Assembly: GCA_900618425.1 (NCBI GenBank)
Contig: UZAN01045449.1
Location: 8,491 to 26,835 of the forward strand
From: Echinostoma caproni
Taxonomy: Eukaryota; Platyhelminthes; Trematoda; Plagiorchiida; Echinostomatidae
Reading direction: 5' to 3'
DNA length: 18,345 nucleotides
The notes beneath the pieces were generated by a model. It saw only the letters and a list, made by a program, of their open reading frames with translations, ran no database searches and was not told the origin of the DNA. A program made the position numbers and the translations under genes. Positions 1-7,669 of this stretch are shown here, piece by piece (the first letter of the stretch is position 1; every line of letters begins with the position of its first letter).

Positions 1-1090
1 CGAGGGGACACGAGTAATCGGTGTAATTCGTTAGCACATATTACATTAAATTTTGTCCAGTAGTTGTATTTGCAGTTTCGATTGCCTGCGGTCTTTGTTC
101 ACCATTCCCCTCATATTCTGTAGCTCTTTGTAGGCATTGGGTATTAGTTTCATTCTGACAAAATTGAAACCAGGCGGTAAACCAATTCAAAGAAACTGGA
201 TTCACTGAGGGTTTCCGAACTGGATAGTGAGATCATGAATATCAGAAGCTGAATGCATTCGTGGAGTAGGAAGGGAAAATCCGGATTACTGAACATCACT
301 GCGCTGTTACCGTTGTTGTCCTTCATTGACGGTAATAAACCGTTAAATAAGAACGTGAAACGTTTACAAATGTTCGTCCGGTCGGATAGAAACATCTTTT
401 CATCTGAGCAAAATTACCAAAAATCTGAGATCTGATTTGAAAATAGTTCCGGCACTCCTCAAAGGGAAGCAATACAATGGTAGAATTTTGATCAGTAGAA
501 CGACAGATGAATTAAGATTATACAGCTACCAATTTTCACTTTTATAGTAAAAACTGGTAATTATTCTTACTTTGAAAATAATGTTCATAGCAAAACTCTT
601 AGTTATGAGGATTAGCATTGAATACAAGCAACTGAAGTCAAAATTATAAGTGAGTTTATATCAAGCTTTATTCAGGAGGAATCAGCAGTCTCTACTTTAA
701 TATGAATTGTATAATTGTCAATACAGATGGCAACCACAAAGCAGCAAACATAGAAGACGTTGCTCAATGGCCTGAAATGTAACTATTAAACGTACACATA
801 AAGCACTATAGAAAGCATAGGCTGAGGTTTCGCTGAAGTATTTGAATTGAATATTTGTGTAAATGAATGATATGTATGTATGTATGTATGTAATTAGTGC
901 AACTCTAGAACTGGAACGACAGGTGTTCCTGAATAAAAAGTGAAATATTTTTCCTATCAAATACAAAAATGGGATGATTTCATGATTTGTATACATAGCA
1001 AACCTTGTTCCACGAATAATGAATGCAATGATGTAGGTTTTGTGCCTTTGATAGAGAATCGATATTTATCCTCGATATGTGTATTTCCAG
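1..1090. other. AT-rich stretch, no gene recognised
   Basis: No convincing coding region is visible on either strand. Short ORFs here lack recognisable motifs. One weak phase-1 exon candidate lies at 676-708: it has a good acceptor (tttattcag) and is 33 nt and open, but its donor GTATAA is poor. A frame open from before position 60 to about 155 reads a hydrophobic run (VVVFAVSIACGLC) but has no ATG inside the window, so I do not call it. If gene 1 has a signal-peptide exon, it is probably upstream of the window. Confidence 0.5.
871..892. repeat. (TATG)n microsatellite
   Basis: Five perfect TATG units followed by TA. It is an ordinary simple repeat in AT-rich intergenic or intronic DNA. Confidence 0.95.
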
Positions 1091-4000
1091 AAAATCTCCT
1101 AGGCACCAGTGACACTGAAATTGACGTTTGTTTATTTGTTTTAGCACATTCTGGTGGAAGAGGTAAATGAAAACAATCAGTTCATTTCCTATATGAAACT
1201 TAATTATCTAAATGACAAAACTTTGTGGGAGGCTTTCCATTGTAGTTAACAGTGCAGTCTGTGTCTCCTTTCGTTGCTGCCGGGTTAGAATGAACTGAAT
1301 ACTACTGAAGGCGACAAGTGGATTAGCAATTTGGTCTAGCCATGGTATGAGCTGGTTGGCACAGTGCTAACGCACACGCCTTCCTTGAGATAGATCAGGA
1401 CTTCAAATCCTGCACGGGACGGTGGGTGTGCTCCAGTAAGAGCGAAACTCGAGTCTGGTGCGTTGGAGTGTATAGTTGAATCGATGAACTGAGGATTGCG
1501 CGTGAAGGTGAAGTCCGAAGGAGAGTTCGCTCAAATAAAAAAATACCTTAAAACTTCAGGAGTCATTCATTGTTTAACCCCGTTTTTCCTGCCTATCCTG
1601 TATTTTGCAGTGCGAGTTGTGAAAAAAGGTACGAAACGACTTTGTTCGATAAGAATCCAACATTTGATTGACTCCGTTTATTACACGTGTATTCAATCAT
1701 TAATCAATCATATAACGAATAATAAATCTCCCAAACTGTGACATTACAGATATGCATTTCTATTTCGTATACACGACACATAATTCCTTTCAGTTCACAT
1801 TATTTTGTCAAAGCCGTTCACTTAGTTCATCGTACACCAAGAAGTAAAATGTAGTGGTGCTTAGCAATGGTGTTACATTCACCAAGATCCAGTGAACGTT
1901 TCGTTATTCAAATATGAATAATTGCCCTTTATCCATCTAAAATAAGAGTTGAAAATATTAGAAAACGCATCACAAAATGTAGTAACAAATAGAAAAAACG
2001 CTGCTTGTAACAAAAAATTAAATCTCAGAATTCCAAGACTGATTTCAGAAGGAGACCGACAGTTTGATTCCCAATAATCACTAAGGTCCTTTGCAGTGAT
2101 CCCCTATGTTTTCTTACTATGTGTAAGGATGGTACATGCCAACAACCACAATGTTGCTTACTCATCTACCTGTCATCGAAATTACTCGTGATACGGAGGA
2201 GATCTGCCGAGATGGCTTCACCGCCTGCACAGATAAGTTTAGGGCACACTAATCGAAGCCTACAGAATACCCCAACCACATTCGTCATTGGACAGCAAAC
2301 CTACCCAGACAGTCGATCACGGACATTGTACTAAGTGCAGCGTGCCTCGGCCACTTTCACAGTGGAATTTCCTTCATCCATGTCTGAAACCACCGCATTG
2401 GTGAGTGAAATAATCGTTCTCACGCTAAACCATTTTGTAGTGTTCACTAATACGTGCCGACAATATCCCGACCGTGATAACTACGTACGTTGTTCAGTAG
2501 GAATATGTAACTGCATGTGCGCAATGTGCACGAGGTGGTACATTTGTCTTTCAACCTCAAGTACAAAGTTGACTTCTATGTGAAGCTTTGAGCCATCTAT
2601 TGTTTATCAATTTTGCCCAATAATCTTGTTTGTATGACACATACTGTTGTGATCACTTGATTGACAATGATATGTACATTGGTCATATACGTAACTTCGT
2701 CGTGTATTTGAAGCATGAACTGAACCCAACTACACATCCGTGCTTGAGCAGTGAATTTGAGTTGCATAGATGAGGTCCCGTGGTCCATCTCTCATTAGGT
2801 GGATGAGTTCGCACTAGTGCCAAGATCCAACCTTCGCTTCTCAGTTCACTCGTCATACTCATTGTGCACAATGAAATCCGCAGCAATGATTCCCTCTTAT
2901 TCAATAAATCATTACTGATGAAAATAGATGTCGAGAGATGAAAATATTTCGTTTTAACTTCTCAATCTCTGACTTGATCTACAAACGTGGGCCAATGATA
3001 AATATTTTGCACCAGGCAAGAGACGTTTGCTCTTTAGACACAAGTAGAAAAGAGGATTTACTGATAAGATTGCTATATAATAGTGGTCACCCAGAAAGGC
3101 TTATATGTATTCACACCAAACCATTGCCATGGATAGAAATCTCTAAACCAGTAGACAGTGAAAATGTCTTGCCGCTTTTTGGTAAAGAGACAATTATGAT
3201 GGCCCATTCATTCACCTCGTGGCATTTATGCCTAAAGAAGCTAGTGTTTTGGGACTCTCTCTCGTGAAATATAGAGCGGTGTGGATGAACTCATTTAAAA
3301 GATACAAAATTTTCTTAAAATGCTCACCATATGTGAGAATAAAAATGTCATCTAAATAAGGTTTCTACAGTGTGGACTAGGAAATTTTATCATTCATTAT
3401 TCCTCGGTCATTCTCGGTCATACATTTGCCAAAAGGAGACCCAAGACCCTGCCCAGTGGCCGTGCCAACGGTATGCTTGTATGTGGTTCCTTCCTACTCA
3501 AAAGCATTGTTCTTATATATTTAAGATTACGTTCTATTGAATAATTAACAGAAATATTAGGCGGAATATTCTTTAAAGAAATTTATTCACAAAAATATCA
3601 ATTGTTTCATAAAACTGGGCATTGGTCAAAGGCGAATGCACATCTTTGGAATAACTCAGCTTTGAACACGGAAGCATTTATGTTTTCAGGTTAGGTAAGA
3701 ACCCGTCGAATCTTCCTTTTCTGCCTTCATCGAAGTAAAATGTGTATAATGCACAATCTTTGATGGATGTTTCTGTTTTCAAGGTTCACCACAAAGAATT
3801 CCACGAAATTGGTCACAGCGGAGACCTCAGGTTCGCATAGTCCTCTTGTCGATAGATCTAATAGTTAATTCTGAATGGAATACAATGTCTGTATAAATGA
3901 AATATCAATTCGGTCAGACATTTTCATCATATTGGGTATTCTCAAGTGATGTTACTGCTTCCAATCAGACGTAGAAGGACCTACGCTTAGACCCAACACC

Positions 4001-6359
4001 TGGGCAGTACTGGTCCCCATTGCTAGTCAGCAGAAATTAGCTCAGACTTCTCATGCTATAAGGGCCTGGAGTCTGGTTCATTATAAGATGAGTTATTTGG
4101 ACGCATTTAACCACTCCAGTTGCCCAATAAACCGTAATATAGGATCAAGAGGTTGACTTCGTCCGAGGGCAATCAGTTTTTCGTGTTTTTTACGCCACAT
4201 CTGTGGCAGTTTAGAATCCGAGGTTTAATATAATTCCTCCGGGTATACTGTCAAGGGTTATTCAACCCGGTTGTATCCCCGAATACTGAATTTTGGTGCT
4301 CTCAATCTGAAGTTGAATAAATCATGCCCTGTGAAGGTCCTGAGTAATGCATTCTCAGCACAAGTGTTTTGAGGTACAAAAACACTTAAACACCTACAAC
4401 CCAAGGAACCACAACCGATATTACTGGGAAATTTGGAGACTTATAACTAATCCAATTCTTTTGGTTGGCAGTATAGTATTCTTTCCAACACAAGGCTACT
4501 GGTTATCTGCGATATATTGTAGCGCATTTGTGTGATTAAGGAATACTAAAATTTGCCTTATTTGGATCACAGTGTTTTATATAAAATATTCGTTTTAGAA
4601 TAAACAAAAACATCATCAAACTAGGGAGATGCTTCCTGATGTATCCTGCAGTTCTACTTAACCTTTAGAGCATTTGCAAATAGTAAACGAATTATCAAGC
4701 TATTACAAAAGTTACATAATATCGCATTATTCTTTTCACTTCGTCTGTTTCTTTTTCTCTATATCACATGGATGAGACATGCAGATTATGCGTTTGAAGA
4801 AATATTTTATAATATGTACATTTCACATAAATATATGCTATTAGTATTATAGAACGTTTTTGACAGGAGAGATTCCTTGCCAATCATTGAGAAAATGTGC
4901 TTTCGTTAACCTCATAGATGAAATTGTCAAACCGGGTAAGCTGCATACAAACGGAAATTTCTATCGTATGTCTATTTTTTATTTTGTGTTTACATACTTT
5001 GCCTTGTGATTATAACTAAACAAATGCCATTTATTTACAGTCGTAACTTTGGCAGTTGTTAAAACCGGGACAGGTATGTTAGTCTCTTGTATACGGAGCC
5101 CAAACTTATGTATTCGCGTGACTAAATTTATTTCGTATCTACCAATTATGCACTCCAAATACTTCGTATCTCAACTAAAAAAAACGAGAACCCTAGTTTC
5201 AAAGACTTGAATGTGTTGTGATAAAAATGGCAATAACACATATTTTAGAAAACATTTTGGGACGCAATTGAGATGTGATTGCAGACTGATATCAATAATC
5301 AGCTTTCAATCAGGTGCAACTGATGTGCACAAAAACGTTTCTACATGTCGCTTTTTGCTATGTAACGAAATTATCGCAAAGCTGTTTCATCAGTTTGCCA
5401 TAGGGATTAACAACTTTTACCTGAAGCCTGATCAGATTGTTTGAATTTATTGCTAATGAAGAAAACATGCCGGTTTAGGCAGGATTTTATGGTCTAAAAA
5501 CAGTTTAAATTTCTATGGAGGTTTTATTATTATTACATTTTACATTCATCAACTCTTTTGCTAACGCTCAATCTAAATGTTCCAGAACACATGTATCCTA
5601 ATGGTAAGTTATTGCAGTGCGCTGGTAATTCAAATTTAATTAGTGATCCGGTTTTTGGGCCGCTCCACTAATCCGTTGGAAAATGATGCTGTCGCCGATG
5701 GTCATTGACTAACTGATCAATCAATTCATCAATCGATAAATCAGTCAATCAATGAGTCAGGTTTACCAAAAACATTCCATTTTTCAATGGAATTTACATT
5801 ACGGTTGGGATATTCAATTACGCTGTTATTTGGGTATAAATATATGAACTATCAACGGGAATGTTTCATCAACCCTTTGCGATCAAGTTAGGCCTTCTGT
5901 ATCATTTCAACTCAGCGACATTCTACATATCGGTTATTATAATCAGGTGTATAAAATGTTTTCACTAACATACACTACATGTTAAGACTAAATAGTTGTT
6001 GGAGCTGAAGGTTTTATGCTGCTGAGAGTATTCCCAACAAGACCCTAATTTAAACAACGCTAATGACAAAATCATATACTGAGTTGACTAACTACATCTA
6101 GTTTTATACTTCTTATTCACGTTCAGTAAAGAGTGATCATAATCGTAATTGACATCCTAAAGCTTTTCCATAGAATAACACATTCTGGCTTTCATAGCAT
6201 AGATCCTTCTTTCACATGTAATTACAGTTGGTGAAATTGGACGAAGTACGTGTTTTATTGGATGATCTTATATGGGGAAATTTTGATTATGGAATGCACA
6301 TGTTACATACCTAAAAGGAATTGCGAAGCTGCGAACACATTAAAATCTATTCAGCCTAA
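1091..6359 (+). CDS. MEG-like gene 1 (5' end missing), multi-exon model
   Basis: Proposed + strand gene built from symmetric short exons: 1145-1162 (or 1091-1162), 1611-1628, 4867-4935, 5041-5073, 5586-5603, 6127-6144 (weaker), 6228-6245 and a terminal exon from 6355. Every internal exon is a multiple of three and open in phase 1. Exons 4867-4935, 5041-5073 and 6127-6144 have stops in both other phases. Junction codons are sense codons: GTG, GGA, GTC, GAA, GTA, CTT, ACC. The last exon reads CC then TAA, with AATAAA about 35 nt later. Known background: schistosome micro-exon genes have exons of 36 nt or less in multiples of three, a 5' signal peptide, and many splice variants encoding secreted proteins. 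Seen: the signals and frames. Inferred: that they are joined. The signal-peptide exon is not seen. No homologue is recognised, and transcripts could rearrange the model. Confidence 0.55.
1145..1162 (+). CDS. micro-exon 1a, 18 nt, phase 1
   Basis: The acceptor is a strong T-rich tract ending tttgttttag and the donor is AG|GTAAAT. The phase-1 reading is H-S-G-G-R with a split codon ending in G. A longer exon, 1091-1162 (72 nt), is possible from the acceptor gtgtatttccag at 1090; it is also in phase 1 and open. The 36 nt between could then be a retained intron with a weak donor (GTGACA). Confidence 0.5.
1345..1480 (+). repeat. tRNA-derived SINE-like fragment
   Basis: A pol III type 2 promoter-like pair is visible: an A-box match TGGCACAGTGC at 1357-1367 and a B-box-like GACTTCAAATCC at 1399-1410, about 40 nt apart. 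This is normal for tRNA genes and tRNA-derived SINEs. The region between does not fold obviously into a complete cloverleaf, and no good anticodon arm is evident, so a functional tRNA is unlikely. The stretch is richer in GC than its flanks. Family and ends are uncertain; the limits are approximate. Confidence 0.5.
1611..1628 (+). CDS. micro-exon, 18 nt, phase 1
   Basis: The acceptor has an excellent polypyrimidine tract (cctatcctgtattttgcag) and the donor is AAG|GTACGA. The phase-1 reading is R-V-V-K-K. Phase 0 contains a stop; phase 2 is open. Its length equals that of four other exon candidates in this gene. Confidence 0.55.
1629..2937. other. probable intron / AT-rich DNA, no clear gene
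   Basis: No convincing gene. Between about 2200 and 2900 the + strand shows a patchy resemblance to the endonuclease-to-reverse-transcriptase region of RTE/CR1-like non-LTR retrotransposons (see findings), too weak to annotate as an element. Candidate exons with good acceptors at 2097 and 2363 have lengths or donors that do not fit the phase-1 pattern. Confidence 0.4.
2938..3267 (+). mobile_element. Penelope-like element fragment, RT C-terminal/linker part
   Basis: A 109-codon open stretch carries the conserved segment that follows the reverse transcriptase core of Penelope-like retroelements: LIYKRG, then a leucine-rich helix with HQAR, VCS, DTSRKE, and NSGHPERLI followed by H and K. The same order appears in the second PLE of this window at about 11000-11190 (YK-G, LFCTARLIC, LVDEY, NRHPKWFI-KH), which independently supports the call. 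No reverse transcriptase core precedes it on this strand and no GIY-YIG endonuclease follows; both sides are cut. The ATG at 2938 is probably accidental. It overlaps and faces the - strand PLE fragment at 3190-3890. It is not a functional gene. Confidence 0.7.
3190..3890 (-). mobile_element. Penelope-like element fragment, reverse transcriptase core (pseudogene)
   Basis: Reading the - strand from about 3890 downwards shows reverse transcriptase motifs in order. First is a KIHK-like region with IYRQED and a degenerate LRPIVS equivalent (3875-3830). Next is DVHSPLTNAQFYETIDI (3644 down), matching the PLE motif DVxSLFTNVPxxETIDI. Then comes the YKHTVGTATG motif (from 3481 down), corresponding to Y-Q-T-G-A-M-G. 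Then YLDDIFIL at 3358-3335, the catalytic YxDD box, followed by LLNEFIHTALYFTRE. Frameshifts and stops break it at several points (for example near 3490-3540 and after 3270), so it is a pseudogene. The catalytic DD pair is intact. It ends where it meets the opposite-strand C-terminal fragment. Confidence 0.75.
3891..4866. other. AT-rich intronic/intergenic DNA, nothing recognised
   Basis: No gene, RNA or repeat is recognised. Around 3960-4140 the base composition is less AT-rich and ends with an AATAAA-containing motif near 4128, possibly an old repeat end. A 15-nt stretch at 4352-4366 has splice-like borders but its phase-1 reading is stopped. Confidence 0.4.
4867..4935 (+). CDS. 69-nt exon, phase 1
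   Basis: The acceptor is aacgtttttgacag and the donor is CGG|GTAAGC. The length of 69 nt is a multiple of three. Phase 1 is fully open (begins E-I-P-C-Q-S-L-R-K-C and ends D-E-I-V-K-P). Phase 0 meets TGA and phase 2 meets TAA. It is the longest internal exon candidate of gene 1, with two Cys. Confidence 0.6.
5041..5073 (+). CDS. 33-nt micro-exon, phase 1
   Basis: The acceptor is ccatttatttacag and the donor is CAG|GTATGT, close to ideal on both sides. Phase 1 reads V-T-L-A-V-V-K-T-G-T. Phase 0 has TAA as its second codon and phase 2 also stops. The intron to the previous exon is 105 nt. Confidence 0.65.
5074..5585. other. intron of gene 1
   Basis: A 77-codon ORF starting at 5211 lies here, but it has no motif, and the flanking splice signals put it inside an intron. 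Nothing else is recognised. Confidence 0.4.
5586..5603 (+). CDS. 18-nt micro-exon, phase 1
   Basis: The acceptor is tctaaatgttccag and the donor is ATG|GTAAGT, an exact consensus. Phase 1 reads H-M-Y-P-N. Phase 0 is also open; phase 2 is stopped by TAA. Confidence 0.6.
5706..5758. repeat. degenerate ATCA/AATC-rich simple repeat
   Basis: Imperfect repeats of ATCAATCA and TCAGTCAATCA form a low-complexity patch inside the intron. It has no coding potential. Confidence 0.6.
6127..6144 (+). CDS. possible 18-nt micro-exon, phase 1 (weak donor)
   Basis: The acceptor is strong (cttattcacgttcag) but the donor AATC|GTAATT is weak. It is 18 nt long and only phase 1 is open (K-S-D-H-N); the other phases stop. 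It fits the spacing of its neighbours, with the next intron 83 nt long, but could be a coincidence. Confidence 0.35.
6228..6245 (+). CDS. 18-nt micro-exon, phase 1
   Basis: The acceptor is tttcacatgtaattacag and the donor is GAA|GTACGT. Phase 1 reads G-E-I-G-R. Phase 0 (L-V-K-L-D-E) is also open; phase 2 is stopped. The series context favours phase 1. Confidence 0.6.
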
Positions 6360-6398
6360 GCTATTTGATATGGTAAAAACTTTGGAACGGTAAATAAA
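6355..6398 (+). CDS. possible terminal exon of gene 1 with stop and polyA signal
   Basis: The acceptor is attaaaatctattcag. Entered in phase 1 the exon reads CC then TAA, closing the protein with Thr and a stop at 6357-6359. AATAAA follows at 6393-6398, so this can be the 3' end. Alternatively 6355-6372 (18 nt, donor ATG|GTAAAA) is an internal exon in another phase. The 3'-end reading is the simpler fit. Confidence 0.4.
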
Positions 6399-7369
6399 TG
6401 TAAACGATTTTATTTGAAGCTGGCTATCTAGTTTACAAGTTGATTGAGGTTATCTACCATCAAGCATCTGTCTCACCCACAGAGCTTCAGTGTTCAATTT
6501 TGTTTATCACCAAACCCTTATGCCTTGATATGGTATAGTTTTGTTCAATCTTCTCAATTACTAAAGTGAAACATAGCAGCACAAATACATCACAATGGGT
6601 TGATAACTTATAACAAACTTACGTGTAAGGCCAGACAGGGTCTATCAAAACTAAATACCCAAAACTTCTTTCTCACGGAATATTAAGTGATTGAGATGAT
6701 AACGTTTGGAAGCACAAAATGGGATGATGACGGTTGGATCTGCCAGAGTATGCTACATCGCATCCGGAAGTGAACTGGTATACAGCGTGTGAGCCATAAA
6801 AGAGTTGCCAAACATTTTGTTGATCCAAATCCACTCCACTGGCAGATTCTGAGACAAGCAACTGAGAACATGCGATTGTGAAACTGTTCCCCGTAAAGCT
6901 ATCTATATCACGCAACCTTTCAATGCAAAACACCTTATAAATGATGTCCTCCAAATGTAAGAGTCAGCTCTGAACCGCACAGCCCCAGCTGCTCAATTCA
7001 GACTAATTGCTTCAGAATACGTTCTCCATTTCGCGATTCCAAACGTTCTTATTACCGCAATCACTTCATTCGCCGTGAGGTTGACCTCTTGCATTTTCAA
7101 TTTTGCTCACCCCTATCAACTTTTACAAGTTCTTTCACAAGGATTTACCAACCCAACGTGCTTTACATTTATCTCCTTATGGTTTACGTTAGCGATTGAG
7201 AGGATTCAGCGAAATGTTAACATCTCGTGACATGTATCTTTTTCGGATCTCGATGAGCTGGATAAACGGGATCCAGTGTTTCAACATTGGGCCATGTGAA
7301 ATATGCTCGTCGTGATTGTGCAACTAGATTCGACAGTATTGAGTGCATATCGAGATAGAATTTCAAGAG
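6399..7369. other. intergenic region, nothing firm
   Basis: No gene is recognised. Two overlapping - strand ORFs at 6673-6954 lack motifs. A phase-1 stretch at 6577-6624 (48 nt, donor ACGT|GTAAGG) is open, but its acceptor has no pyrimidine tract. A 59-nt stretch 7016-7074 with splice-like borders does not keep frame. Confidence 0.4.
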
Positions 7370-7609
7370 AACCGGCCAATAGCAGAGGATTCCGACCCTT
7401 AAAACAAGTCAAAAAATGAAGTTATTTTTGCGAAACATCCATAATCTAACGGGCGGACTATACCGACAGCAGTTGGGCAGCACAAAGTGAGCCCACGTTT
7501 GGCTGAGTTCAGTGACGTTCCATTCCATGTGTCTCTATAAATAAACCTGTTTCAACAGTTTGCTCTGAGTCAACCGAACTTGGCTCTTCGCCGTAAATGT
7601 CGAGGCCGA
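7370..7609 (+). promoter_or_regulatory. TATA-box promoter of gene 2, or remnant LTR
   Basis: TATAAATA lies at 7536-7543, about 70 nt before the ATG at 7610. Upstream are TGACGT (in cagtgacgttcc, about 7511-7520) and a CCAAT box (ggccaatag, about 7374-7382). AATAAA overlaps the TATA box, and the block is more GC-rich than its flanks. Such a TATA/AATAAA combination is also typical of the U3-R region of LTR retrotransposons, so the gene may use a captured LTR as promoter. No matching second LTR, primer binding site or TG...CA ends were established. A short upstream ORF starting at the ATG at 7597 overlaps the main start in another frame. Confidence 0.45.
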
Positions 7610-7669
7610 ATGCGAGTTCCCACTTTTAGGTTTAAAATACTGTTGGGATTATTTGTATACTGTGTACTC
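7610..7669 (+). CDS. signal-peptide exon of gene 2
   Basis: Twenty codons from ATG: charged and polar start (M-R-V-P-T-F-R-F-K), then the hydrophobic core ILLGLFVYCVL. It ends at a perfect donor CTC|GTAAGT in phase 0. Without splicing the ORF would run only to 35 codons. Confidence 0.55.

Noticed and set aside
1345..1480. A functional tRNA gene
   Set aside because: A- and B-box-like motifs are present, but no paired acceptor stem or convincing anticodon arm is visible; a SINE fragment is more likely.
2363..2400. 38-nt exon candidate with strong GTGAGT donor
   Set aside because: The length is not a multiple of three and would end in a different phase; it lies in the possible old retroelement.
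4352..4366. 15-nt exon candidate bordered by tctcag and GTACAA
   Set aside because: Phase 1 reaches TGA as its fourth full codon and the donor is weak.
5706..5758. CRISPR-like or regulatory direct repeats (ATCAATCA units)
   Set aside because: Short, imperfect, without spacers; a simple-sequence patch in a eukaryotic intron.
6355..6372. 18-nt internal micro-exon with good acceptor and GTAAAA donor
   Set aside because: Phase 1 gives CC then TAA, so it cannot be internal in the phase-1 series; I prefer a terminal exon with the polyadenylation signal at 6393.
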